Positions 33,518 to 46,800 of a stretch of 64,000 nt of DNA are shown here, piece after piece (the stretch's first letter is position 1; every line of letters begins with the position of its first letter). The position numbers and the translations under genes are program-made. Source of the DNA: Sphaerolaimus hirsutus (Eukaryota > Nematoda > Chromadorea > Monhysterida > Sphaerolaimidae); the NCBI GenBank assembly GCA_964036195.1, contig OZ038453.1, positions 13,553,206-13,617,205 of the forward strand, read 5' to 3'. The notes beneath the pieces were generated by a model. That model did no database searches, was not told where the DNA came from, and saw only the letters and a program-made list of their open reading frames with translations.

Positions 33518-34575
33518 TAGTGATGGAAAAGGCACCGGGAAAAATGGCACCGCACCGGCACCGGTGCCATTTTGAAAAAAATAGCACCGGCACCCTGGGC
33601 CAGGCGGTGCTAGCACCGAAAAGCACCGCACCGGGCTGAAAGTTCCGAAGGATAAATCAGGTATTTTCTTAGAAGCCGCACCTTCGGAAGTGCATTTTTC
33701 CAATCATTCTCTATCAATTTTGATGTTTGAGCATTCAAAATGATCAGAATGATGTGGCGATCACTTAATGAAGAAATTATAATAATTACAAATGATAGCT
33801 CAAATATTTAATCTGCTCCAATACACATACCAGAAGTCACTATTGTCTACTGTCTGGGGTGGATATTGTACAGAAAATGTTTTATATTTTGTCATATACT
33901 GACAATGAATTATGAACAAAATGGCAAAACAAATGTAATATTTATGATTGAAGGAAACATAATCATGGGGCAGTCCCAAGCCCTGTAAAGTGTAAAGTAA
34001 AGTGTCAAATGTAAAGTCAAATGCAAAGTAAAGTGTCAATCAAAATAAAAAATAAAAAATTTTATTAATGAACTTTGCATGACAATTGACAGTTTACTTT
34101 GCATTTGACTTTACATTTGACACTTAACTTTGCATTTGACTTTACATTTGACACTTTACTGTACACTTTACAGGGCTTGGGATTGCCACCATGTATTCCC
34201 TCTTCAGAAGGGTATGGCACATTTTAAAGTAAATTTGATGAGACGTTTTTTATAAAAATGACTAAAACGGTTGAATCTTAAAATTGATCTTATAAATATG
34301 AATAAGCACATGCTGTTGACAAAATTTTACACCCTATTATGACTTGGCCAGTGCCTTTCTCGGTGCCTTTTACTTTGGCCCTGGTGCTAGCACCTTTGGC
34401 ACCGGCTGAAAAATGGCATCGCACCGCACCGGCACTGGTGCTATTCTGGAAAAAATGGCACTGGCACCGGCACCGGCAGGGCACCCCCGAAAAATGGCAC
34501 CGCACCGGCACCGGTGCTGGTGCCCTTCGGTGCTCAGCACCGGGGCACCGATCCCCCGGTGCGTTGCCATCACTA
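33518..34575. mobile_element. hAT-like foldback element with GGCACC arms
   Basis: Starts TAGTGATGGAAAAGGCACC and ends GGTGCGTTGCCATCACTA, with exact flanks GTTCTAAC (33510-33517 and 34576-34583). Arms are GGCACCGGCACCGGTGCC repeats in opposite orientation. It contains a third element at 33968-34192. Confidence 0.88.
33968..34192. mobile_element. GGCAGTCCCAAGCCCTGTAA foldback element nested in the GGCACC element
   Basis: Left GGGCAGTCCCAAGCCCTGTA and right TACAGGGCTTGGGATTGCC are inverted; arms repeat AAAGTGTCAAATGTAAAGTC and its complement. Confidence 0.75.
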
Positions 34576-34819
34576 GTTCTAACATAACACAGTCATTGTT
34601 TTTAACGTGTGTTCTGCGTTTCCCGGATCACAAAACGCAGCTTTTGTCATTTACATTCTCTATACACTATATTTTGAGGGGGGTATTTCGAGCGGGGGGG
34701 GGGGTTATAAATTCATTGTGTCCATTTTGTGGGGGGTATTTCGAGGAAAGACGGTAAATAAAGGTGACTGTTTGCAACCTTTTTAATTTTATACGTTTCT
34801 GTACCATCTTTTTAACTGG

Positions 34820-37800
34820 TTACAGTTTGAAAATATCATCTTCACTATTCCCTTCTGAGTCGGAATCGAGAAATTCCAGAAATGGCTCGTCTGTATCCAA
34901 AAGTGATCTCGTAAAGCATTCCTCGCTAACTGAATTCGCTATGCACTGCTTTTTGGCCATATTTCGATCCAGAAACGTGATTTGGGTACTGTCCAATTTT
35001 TCGTTGCTCATCTCAGTGGGTACTGAAATTTCGGAAAAATAAAAATGAATATGTAAATCGACAAAAATAAAAAAACACTTACTGTCGGTCTGTTTTATCA
35101 GCGTCGCCTGCACCAGGTTATTAATGGCATCCAAATTTCCCTTTGCCAGTTCTTCTATGTTATACAGTGTGTCACAAAATTAGTGCAACAAGAAAGGTTC
35201 ATAAGAAAAAGCTGGTAGAGCAGAATGAGTATTTTTATTTTTTATGACAACGCATTGGTTGCATCAATTTTTGACACGCCGTGCATTTCACCCATACTTT
35301 TCAGTAGACTTCGAACAGTCATTCTGCGGCGATTTTCATAAATTTGTGTTGATTATGTCAAAGCAAAATTCTTACCATCTGTTGAAGCTTCACCAAAGTT
35401 TTGTTATTATATTCTGGATTTGCTTTTAATTTCAGTGCTGCTGGAGTATGTAAATTTTATGTAGGTAACATGAAAATAGTAAATTTAAGTAGCCATTCTC
35501 CTCGCCAAATGCGCATGAATGTTGTGTCTCTCTGATTTTTTCAGATACCGCTTGAATTTTTGGCGTTTCTTTGAATCACACTCTTTTGGAACTCCACTCT
35601 TTCCCATCAAAAACGTGCCAATATCTAAATCACACCAAAAACCAAACAAACTTTTTCGGCCCGAACCACATTCTCACACCACCAACTTTACCAAATGGTA
35701 AATTTCTGCCATAAAAGTGCATTTTTCTCAGCACATCTGCCATGCCTGTCAGGGCACCAGACGCCAGTGCCAGGCCGCAGGCGAAATATGTCAGTGTTAG
35801 CCATAAGTATGTGATACTGTAGATGGATTGGTGCTTTTTCTTGTTGGTATTTTATCTACCGTATTACCTCGAAATACCCCCAGGGGGTTTATGATTTCGC
35901 CAGCAAAATTTGAGGGGGGATAATTCGAGGGGGGGTCTATTATTTCGCCAGAAATTTTCGGAAATTCCCGATACGCAGACGTAGAAAAATCGACCATTCA
36001 CATAGATTTATATGTGTTTATAGGCATATATTACTGTATATACACAAAAACCCTTCCCTAACGTCACTTAATCATCAGTTTTAACGTTTGTTCTGCATAG
36101 TACAGATCACAAACTGCGGTATTGTCATGTACGTTCACGTTACACTCAATTTTAGGGGGGGGGGGTATTTCGAGTTTCGAGGGGGGGGGTTTATTATTTC
36201 CTCAGCCGAAATTTAGGGGGGGGGGTATTTCGAGGGGGGGTTAATTCAAGGGGGGGATAATTCGAGGTAATACGGTATGCTTTCTATGACGGGAAAAGCG
36301 TAACCCTTTATAGGGTTCTAGGGTTGGGACGATATATCGTATCAAATATCGGATATCGATATCGAAAATTTTGAAAAATATCGAATATCGATATCAAATA
36401 TCAATATCGAATATCGACCATTTTTCAATATTTTCGATATTCTATACTCTCTGGGCCTGACTTCAAATAAGCCAGGAATGGCACTATTCTAAGGCAATTT
36501 CATAAGCAATTTTAACAAATTTTGTGTGCAAGCGACAAGGTATTTTTGTTTCAGCACTTGCGGCAGCATCAAATCTTGTGCAAATGCTCTCTCAGATGTT
36601 CACATAAGAGTATATGTATGTTTAATAGCTACTTACACCATGGAAACATCAATGGCACCATGGCATGGCACCTATAAATGGGGCTGGCACGTTTTCCTTA
36701 CCACATCTGTCACATTTTGATATCATTTTCTCATTTTGATCATTGTGTGCCATTTAAATTTGTATCATCTACTTTTCAGTAAAGATGATCAGTTGGGTTT
36801 GTGATCAAATGGAAATGCAATATGCCAAATGAGATATGCCCTGCTATACCAAAAGCAAAATATCGAAATATCGATATCGACCATTTTTTAATATAGAATA
36901 TCGAATATCGATATGGAGGGTTCATATCGTATCGATATCGAATATCGAGTTTCAGAAAAAAATATTGAATATCAAATATTGATATCGAAAAGTCATATCG
37001 TCCCAACCCTATAGGGTAGGGCCCTGCATCCCATTGAACACAATAATGATAATTATGACCTATTTGATTTAAAACTCTAGAGAAAATGGTATGATAGGTT
37101 TCTTTTATTTTTGGTAGGAATGTTGGAACCTATTTCTTTTATTTTTCAATTTTCAATACTGTAAATGTTTGAATTAACATTCACCAATAAAAACTTTTAA
37201 CCAATTTAACTTGGTCAGATTGTGTGATTTCTCACCCAATAAACGATTTTGGAATCTCACTTTTACCTTAAATGGTATCTCGACTCTCCTTATGAAAATG
37301 GACATAAAAATAAAACCAACTTTCTTGGAACAATGTCACCAAATCCAATTGTTGACAGGGTCACAAATGACAAATATATTGCATCATAGAATGTCATATC
37401 TTTCTCGTAGTGACACAACAGTGTCGACCCAAGCAAAATGTACAGTAAAAATGATAGAAGCACCATTGCACTGATTTGGATATTGCTTATTTGACCATCA
37501 TTTGAATTTCGTTGTTTGCGAGATTTCGGCCTCTGTTGTGTCCGTAATATTTGTTGCTATTGTATTCAAAATATCAGAGCTTTTATAAGTTCTGTGTTTT
37601 TAACCTTCGTATTATGACTGCACATTAGCTTTGCCATACAGTGGCAAATTTTTCTTAAAAATTTGTACATTTTAACAAAAATTGGCTTCAGAGATTTGCC
37701 CAAATTTGCTAGTGCCAACATTGTCAGTGGGATTCCAATAGCTGAATAGATCATGCAAAATACCCTGCCTGGAAATGAGAAATTAAGTGTTGAACAAATG

Positions 37801-40800
37801 ATGTTCGGTACCTATTAACTCATCAAATTCCGATTCCGCAAGTGGAAAAGTGCCAAAAAGTAATAAGTGGCAAGTACATGTGATAAGGAAAATAACGGGT
37901 CTGTGCCTCTCGGCATCTAAACCCGCATGGCATGTGGACCCGCATGGCATGGATTTCTCCCCGCTTGGCATCTAGACCCGCATGGCATCTATCGTGCCAT
38001 ATATGCCAAGTGGGCTACATGCCAGCAATGTCATGCAGTCTCGATGCCATGTGGGTGTACATGCAAAATCAAGGTGAACCCTCCCCCCCCCCCACCCCGC
38101 AGCCGATTTTGTGACGCTGCTACTTAAAGCCACTGTTTTATATGTATTTTTGACAATTGAATGGCTACTTACATGTGTCTTACTTTTGATTTTTTTTGTA
38201 TTTATAAATAATTGATGCACAATTGCGGAACAAGGTGCACACAGAATGCAACTGATTTCGTTTTTCCCTATTGCTTGGCATGCTTGGTGCACATGCAAAC
38301 CCATGTGGATATTGGACACCAAAATATTGGACTTTGTGTTTGCCACCTGAGGTCAAATTTCTGGGGATGGTCTGGCCATAAAGTAGAGGGTGCTACTTTA
38401 GGCTGGGCATCATTACGGCAGAGTTGTTAAAAGTACTGAACTTTTTTCAAAGTAAACATAAACATAAAGTGTTTTATTTTTAGTCACACCTGAATACAGA
38501 AAACTTAAAGTAAAAATCTTCTACTTTCACGCTGTGTAAAAGGTGAGTAAATGTGAATATCTGTAAATACTCGTTTTCCATACTCAAGGTACTTTCAAAA
38601 AGTACATGAGTAACTGAGTACCAGTATTTTTCCAGGAGGCTGCGTAAACATATTTACGCAGCACTCGAGTATACGTATTTATCGAGTAAACGTAAATACA
38701 TTTGTACAACTATGCATTATGGCCGGATTTACTTTACAGCCGGGATCTCGCCCAAATTTCTCACAACATTACCACCATCCCCCCATCCCACCCACATGGC
38801 ATGTGTTGCCATCTTGGCAAGAAAAGTGATAAATATACTTTAGGATAGCAGAGTAAAAAATACTACTGTTTACACAAGTAGAGTAAGAATTACTACAGTT
38901 TGTATAAGTACCATGCATGGTCTATTTACATAAGAAAGTTTTATTTACATAAGAAGGGTCTGCCAACTTGTCGCTGAGCTATGTTTGCATTTTATAGATC
39001 AAACATCTGACTTGTCGCTGAGCAGTGTTTGCATGTTTTTAGATGTTTGGCAAACAGTTTTTGTGCTAACTGAGGAGTATAAAAGCAAGCCTCATGTTTA
39101 GTAATATTCAGTCAAAAATACATTCAACAGCATTGCATAGCATTATTGCATCTTCAAACCTTCCCTTCCATTACTGTTGGACAAAGCTAAAATAAAGACC
39201 CAAACCAAACCACTGGACCTCCTGAACTAAAAGCCAACACAACAACCATCAAGCCAACCTGACAAGCCACAACACAGGGGAGAAAACACCCACCACTGAC
39301 CACAACCTCACAACATGGCGCAGCTTGCAACTGGAGACAGGGCACAGTCAGCATATGGCAATGCAGTTCCACAGCTTGTGGGATCAGGCACAATCAGAAA
39401 GGTCCTGGGACAGAACAGGAAACAAGCAAAGACTCTGTTGGCAGAGGAAGCACCAGTTTTCACACATGTCAAAGAGAGTGCTACTCATGAGAATGTGTCA
39501 AAGGCTAAACAAGTCAGAGTGGTTATGGCAAACCTGAGAGACAAATCTGAAGCATGCAAACAGAAATTGACAGAGAGGGACACAGAGTGGAGGAATGTTC
39601 TGGCAAATTTAGAGGCCCTTTCAAATCAAGGTCTGAAAGAATCCCAAGTACTTCAGAGTGAAGAAGAGCAGAAGTATGCAGAGCACTTGGAGAGCCCAGA
39701 AGGACATCTGAATCTGATTCAACAGCTTGAGGATAAAGCAATCAGTTTGAGGATTGGCATTCAGTCACTGGAGGAATACCTACAGAAAATCACTGGTACA
39801 GGGACAACATCACTGGCACAACAACAGAACTCAAACTCAGCAACAACAACAGCTGGACAAGGCCAGTCAAATACAACTCAGAGGACTACACCAAGGTTGA
39901 TGGAAGCCAAGTTGCCAAAGTTGGAGTTGAGGGACTTCAATGGTGACATCATCCAGTGGGATGCTTGGTGGCAGTCATATGAGCAAGTCATACACAAAAG
40001 GACAGATATGGCCATCATCACAAAGTTCCAGTATCTGCTGAAATATGTGACTGGGGAGGCATTTGATGCCATCAAAGGAATCAGGGTGGTTGAGCAAAAT
40101 TATGAATTGGCCATTGAAATTCTGCAAAAGCAATATGGCAAGACAAGAGACATCAAAAGAAGACTGTATGCAAAGCTCCAACAAGTACCAGAGCCAAAAG
40201 GGCACTACAAGAGCTTGCAGAGTTTTCACAGAGAAGTGCAATCACTGGTGTATCAACTCAGATCTCAGAATGAAAATATGAACAATTATGCAACAGTTGA
40301 GATGATCAGATCCAAAATCCCAAGTAACATCAGACTTGAAATTGTCAAAATAAAAGGAGAAGATCAAGAATGGTCAGTTGCAAACATTCTCAGCAGTTTG
40401 GAGAAGATCATTGAACAGAGGAAAGAGGCTGATACAGACACATCAGACAAACAAGAATCAAACTTCAGCAAGAATTTACATCAGAAAAGAGATCAGAAAC
40501 CAATAACAACCACCAGTGCATTCTCAGCTTCAGCAACCAACAACAACCCATATTGCATCTTTTGTGAAGGGAGTCACTTCAGTTCAGAGTGCAGAAAATA
40601 TGCAACAACTCAAAACAGAATGCAGAAATTGATGCAATCAAAAGACAGATGTACCAAGTGCACCAGAAAGGGACATTTCAAAAGAGACTGCAGGACCAAC
40701 CTCAGATGCTTCTATTGCAAGGTAAAAAACCAACATGCTTCAGCACTTTGTCCAGAAACATTCAGTAATGGAGTGAAAGAACTTAACAAGAGCAGTGGTG

Positions 40801-43800
40801 GGCACAAATCCACCAACCAAGGCACCAAGCCACAGACAATGACTGCCATGGCAATGGCAGGCAAACCAAGTTCAACAACAGAATTGAACAGATCAAATGC
40901 AGTAAACAGGCTACAGCAATCAACAGAACAGACAATAACGTCAACAGTTGATGTAGATGTCACAAATGCAACAGTGAACAAAATGGAAACAGAAACAGGT
41001 ACATTTCAGTACAGGCCAGTCAGAATGCAAACTGCCAAAGCAATGGCATATAACCCAGAGGATCAGTCAGTACCTTGGCAATGTGCCAAGATTTTCTTGG
41101 ATTCAGGGGCACAGAGGACATTTGTGTCAAAGGAGTTCATGAAGAAGTTAAAGCTCCAACCCAAAATTGCAGTAACTATTGGGCTGGGCACCTTTGGGAC
41201 CAAAAAGAAAATGGATGTCAATGCTGAGATTGTGGAGCTGGACTTGCAATTGAAGGATGGCTCCAGGCAGACAATCACAGCAAATGCAATAGAAACACTG
41301 GCCACAATTCAACCCCACCAGGACTTGTCAAAGGATGATTGGGAATTCATCCACCAGAAGTGGGGCCAACAGGCAGACAAGTTGTTTGCAGAACCAATCA
41401 ACTCCAATGGAGAACAGAGTGTCCCTGACATAGTCCTTGGTTTGGATGTGTATTGGGACTTCCTGACCAAACAGGGCACAATCAAATTGCCATCTGGAAT
41501 GCATGTGGTCAAAAGCAAATTTGGGCTGATGATCAATGACCAGGATGGTACATCAAACAAAGGAGCTCAGAACAGTGGTGTCTTTACAGTCAGCCAGGTA
41601 ACTGAGCAGAATTATGAACTGGCTATCAACAATGGACATTATAGCAGTTCCACTCAAATTTCAAACCCAAGAGTTGAAGAATTCTGGGAATTAGAGACAA
41701 TTGGAATTAAAGATTGTCCAGTCATCAATGATGATGAAAAGGCAACACAGCAATTTCATGCAACAACTGAATACAAAGACCTCAGATACCATGTGAAATG
41801 GCCATACAAGGACTGTATAGAGAAATTGCAAGACAACAAAGCAATGTCATTACAAAGGCACAGAGCACTGACAAACAGATTTTCCAAAGATGAAAAAGGG
41901 ATGGATTTGCTCCAAAGATACAATCAGGTGATTGAGGATCAGCTCAAGAAAGGCATCATAGAAAAGGTGTTTGGTGAGCCAACAGATGGCAGAAAGATCC
42001 ATTACCTGGCACACCAACCAGTAGAAACACCAGGCAAAACAACAACAAAGCTAAGAATTGTATATGATGCATCAGCTAGCATAAAAAATCACCTCAGTCT
42101 GAATGACTGCTTGCATAGAGGGCCAGTGATTTTGCCAGAGCTTGCTGGGCTTTTGCTGAGATTCAGAGCTGGTAGCATTGGCATCATTGCAGACATTGAA
42201 AAGGCATTCTTGCAAGTGGTGTTACAAGAGCCAGACAGAGATTTGACCAGATGGTGGTGGTACAAAGATCCAACAAAACCAGTAATGGAGCAGAATCTTC
42301 AATTGTACAGATTTGTCAGGATGCCATTTGGTGTGATTTCAAGCCCATGGTTGCTAGGTGCTGTTATCACACACCACCTACAAGTCATTGTAGAGGATAG
42401 CGGTTTGCCAAAAGCACAATTGCTGGAGGGAATCAGTGATGGGATTTATGTAGACAATTTGATCTTCAGTGTGGATTCAGTGGATCTGGCCAAACAGAAA
42501 TATGATGTCATCAAAGCAGCATTCAATTTGGCATCAATGAATATGAGGGATTGGACCACAAATAGTACAGAATTGAGAAAGTGCTTCAATGTAGATGACA
42601 AGAGTGAAACAAAAGAAGTCACTGTACTTGGAATGCATTGGGACACAGAAACAGACACACTCAATATCAGCAAACCAAAAGGGGCAGACAATCCACTTCC
42701 ACAGAAGTTGACAAAAAGAGTTCTGGTTCAGTTGATTTCAGCCATCTTTGACCCATTGGGCATGCTGTGCCCAGTGACAGTTACTCTGAAAGCCCTAATG
42801 CAGCAAATTTGGGCAAAAATCAAGTCAAAAGGTCAATTAGAATGGGAAACAGAAGTACCAGACCAATACAATGAAAAGTTTTCAGAAATCAAAGAGTTAC
42901 AGAAACAAGTCAATCAGATCAAATGGTCAAGGACATTGGAACCCATCAAGCCATCAGAAATGATGGAATTGCATGTGTTTACTGATGCATCAAAACAGGC
43001 ATATGCAGCATCAGCATACCTCAGACAAGAATTAGAGAATGGTAAATTTGCAATGAAATTAATTTTTGCAAAGTCCAGAGTGGCACCCAAGCAGCAGAAA
43101 GGGAAGCCAATCACAATTCCAAGGCTGGAGTTATTGGGCTTAACAATTGGAGCCAGAATGGTCAAATTCCTACTGAAACAACTGAAAGGGTGGAAAATAG
43201 CCAAAAGTTTCTTGTGGACAGACAGTATTTGCTGTTTGTGGTGGCTACACTCCAACAAAACAATGGCATGTTTTGTCAAAAACAGGATTTTGGAAATTCA
43301 GACCATTCAAACTGAAACAAGTGTGCAGGTCAACAAAATTGACACAGCTGACAACCCAGCTGACATTGCATCTAGAGGATGTGACCTGCAAGAACTTCAG
43401 CAAAAGGATATTTGGTGGACAGGACCAATGGGTTTTCAAGCAGAGTTGCCACCAGATTTTCAACCAGACAATGAGTCAATGCCACCAGATTTGAAGCCAG
43501 AAATTGAACAAGAGTTCATTATGCCAAAATCTTCAATCTGGGTTGGGTTGACTACACAAGAGGAGCCAGAAACAAAGGATTTCCTGGCAGAAACAGAAAA
43601 CAGTTATCAGATTGACCCAAAAAGGTTCTCAAAATGGGACAAGTTACTCAGGGTAACAATCAGAGTGATGAGATTTGTGGCATATTTGAAAAGCAAGCAC
43701 CAGAAGAAATCAGCTTGTCAACAAATCACTTTGAACACAAAGGAGACACCATTCATGAAAGATGAATCGCAAGCAGCCACTGAGTACTGGGTCAAAGTAA

Positions 43801-46800
43801 CACAACAAATTCAATTATCAGATCAAATAAAGCACATCAAGGAGGCACAGAAACAGAATGTGCCATTCCAGAAACACTTTGGCATCACTGCCAAGGAGCT
43901 GAAATTTGACAGTGTCAAAAATATTGTCAAAGTGATGACCAGAATTCCTGACATAGATTGTAACCAGGAACTGTATCTTTTGCCACAGAAAGGATGCATC
44001 ACCAGGTTGATCACTGAACATTACCACAGGAAGGTAATGCATGCTGGTGTAGCACAGACATTGGCAGAGCTCAGGGAGAAATTTTGGATCCACAGGGGTA
44101 GAATCATGATACACAATATCATCAAACATTGTGTGGTGTGCAGAAAGGTCACAGGAATGCCATACAAACAACCGGTGTTTGGAACACTGCCAAAAGAAAG
44201 GGTGGAGTTGCACAGGCCATTTCACCATGTGGGCATGGATTTCTTTGGCCCATTGTGGTATCAAGTGGCAGATGAGTTGAGACAGAAGGCACACAAGAAG
44301 GCATATGTCCTTCTGATCACTTGCTTCAGTACAAGAGCTGCACACTTAGAGCTTGTACCAAATATGACAGCAGCAGAGACACAAATGGCATTCAACAGAT
44401 TTGAGAGCAGGAGGAATACACCACATAAAGTTCGGTTGGATAATGCACCACAATTCAAACAATTGGCCAGGAATCTGCCAAATATACAGTGGAATTTTAT
44501 CACTCCATTTGCACCATGGCAAGGTGGAGTATATGAGAGAATTGTGGGCATCATCAAACAACTCATGAAGAAAGCCCAGGCAGCAAATTACAACCCATTG
44601 TTGAACTGGATGGAACTCAGCACAATGGTTTTAGAAGTGGAAAAGATGTCAAACAGCAGACCACTGACATATGTGGGTGACACAATTGACACACTCCAAG
44701 TCCTGTGGCCAATGGATTTTCTGCTGGGGGACCACACAGGATCAGATCCTGTGGAAAAATTAATGTCAGATGATAAAAGCCATCAAAGTATGGATGCTGA
44801 TCCAGAATATACACCAGCCAGAAATGAAAAACAGAAAATGAAAGAATTATGGGATGCAATTCAACAGAAAAAGGAGAAATTATGGCATTTATGGCAGAAG
44901 CTGTATCTGGATATGCTCAGACAGAGATACAACTTTGGGAAACAAAGTAATAGAGATGTAATCACAGAACCCAAAGTTGGTGCAGTGGTACTGATCAAAG
45001 AACAGAATTTACCAAGAGGTGCATGGAAGCTTGGAAAAATTCAGAAGTTGAACAGAAGCAAAGATGGATGGATCAGAAGTGCAGAAGTACAATTAAAAAG
45101 TGGAAAACACATTGAGAGACCAATTGTACATCTGTGTCCATTAGAAGTTCAAGACTATAATGGACAAGGACAAGAAAAGGAAGACAAAGAAAATCCAATG
45201 GACAAGAATCCATCAGACCAGCCATCACAAGCACCAGAAGCCAGAAAGAATCCACACAGAACAGCCAGAAGACAGCAAACATATGCAGATTTCTTCATGG
45301 TAGGATTGCAGGTTTTGACCATCATATCAATTGTCATGTCTGGTACAAGTGGAACAGGCAATTGGCAGCAACAGTACAACAAACAGTTCAACTTGTGTAC
45401 AAAGGCCAAAAATGGGCATGCAATTGCAATACCAGATAAGATATACTGCAAATTTCCTGTCACAGACAAAGTCAGGAAACAGGAAGTGAATTTGTGGGCA
45501 CAAAGATTGGAGCCACAAAAAGCAACAGCATACAGATGCTACATTGACCATCACATCATCACAACCAATATGGGATTTTTTGGCAGCAAGGGCATAATTG
45601 GAGACATTCATAAATTTGAAAGAGTGGATACCAATGAATGCTGGAATGCAGTCAAAACACAAAAATGGAAAAGGCAACAAATAATACAACTCAATGATGA
45701 CTTATGGCAGTCAAGCATTGGGTGAATTACTGGTGGCTTCACACATTGTCCTCTGGGGAGTGTTGCCATCTTGGCAAGAAAAGTGATAAATATACTTTAG
45801 GATAGCAGAGTAAAAAATACTACTGTTTACACAAGTAGAGTAAGAATTACTACAGTTTGTATAAGTACCATGCATGGTCTATTTACATAAGAAAGTTTTA
45901 TTTACATAAGAAGGGTCTGCCAACTTGTCGCTGAGCTATGTTTGCATTTTATAGATCAAACATCTGACTTGTCGCTGAGCAGTGTTTGCATGTTTTTAGA
46001 TGTTTGGCAAACAGTTTTTGTGCTAACTGAGGAGTATAAAAGCAAGCCTCATGTTTAGTAATATTCAGTCAAAAATACATTCAACAGCATTGCATAGCAT
46101 TATTGCATCTTCAAACCTTCCCTTCCATTACTGTTGGACAAAGCTAAAATAAAGACCCAAACCAAACCACTGGACCTCCTGAACTAAAAGCCAACACAAC
46201 AACCATCAAGCCAACCTGACAAGCCACAACACAGGGGAGAAAACACCCACCACTGACCACAACCTCACAACAGCATGTAGGCCCCCACTACCCGCTTGGC
46301 ATCTGGCCCTACCCGCCCGTTTGGCATCTATGCTACAGTCTGCTTGGATAGACTAGCATTGGATAGATGCCAAGCGGGTCTAGATGCGAAGCGGGGAGAA
46401 ATCCATGCCAGGCGAAACCGCTTTTTAGGCCCTCCCCGGAAATAACAAGTAAGCTCACAGGTAGCAAATTGCATTATAATTTACTACATGTCGCTTTATA
46501 GGTTTACTTGTCACTCTACTTTAAAAAACCCATATAATTTTGCTTACCACCTAACAGTTTCTTTGCCATTTGTCCTCTTGCGGAATTGGCAGCGTTACAA
46601 ACCATAATTTGTTTGTGGTACCACATGTCCATAACCTGTAAATTGGGCACACAATTTTTCAGGGATACTTTATTAAACGCATTTACTATTCAAATAGGTT
46701 CAAGTCTTAATTACGCAAGTGGAAATGTGATTTAAAAGAACAATTTTGTAAGTGGGAAGTAACAAGGAAAGTAATCTTTATACATTTTGTTTTTATTTTT

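Larger units (their letters stand above)
33303..34754. mobile_element. TA-flanked CCGTATTT element split by a hAT-like insertion
   Basis: TA|CCGTATTTTTGCAGAGTGG on the left, inverse TTTCGAGGAAAGACGG|TA on the right. The sequence on either side of 33518-34575 is the normal interior of this family, including ACGTGTGTTCTGCG-like sequence. Confidence 0.75.
38804..46272 (+). mobile_element. Full-length BEL/Pao LTR retrotransposon
   Basis: 7469 bp with two 512-bp LTRs, one gag-pol ORF and an exact 5-bp target duplication GCATG (38799-38803 and 46273-46277), a size typical of BEL/Pao. The LTRs look identical along their length, so the insertion is recent. It sits in sense opposite to the K2P gene in whose intron it lies. 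Confidence 0.95.
37915..46430. mobile_element. GGCATCTAGACCCGC foldback element split by the BEL insertion
   Basis: Left part 37915-38110 carries CCCGCATGGCATGTGG and GGATTTCTCCCCGCTTGG. The right part 46278-46430 carries their complements (AAGCGGGTCTAGATGC, GCGGGGAGAAATCC). The two halves are separated by the retrotransposon and a short TACGTAAAC element. Confidence 0.65.
37828..46590. mobile_element. GATTCCGCAAGTGG foldback element expanded by nested insertions
   Basis: Left GATTCCGCAAGTGGAAAAGTG pairs with right CCTCTTGCGGAATTGGC. The element nearly fills the K2P intron; its right end is only about 12 nt from the micro-exon. It contains the GGCATCTAGACCCGC foldback (about 37915-46430), which in turn holds the BEL element. 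Confidence 0.55.

Noticed and set aside
34290-34757. Overlapping Ala/Pro/Arg-rich ORFs on both strands
   Set aside because: By-product of GGCACC arm repeats.
35380-35440. Possible extra K2P exon coding LKLKANPEYNNKTLVKLQQM
   Set aside because: Has good AG and GTAAGA borders but its phases fit neither the upstream nor the downstream exon; kept only as a weak candidate.
39325-45689. Many antisense and out-of-frame ORFs of 60-175 codons
   Set aside because: Shadows of the BEL polyprotein reading frame.
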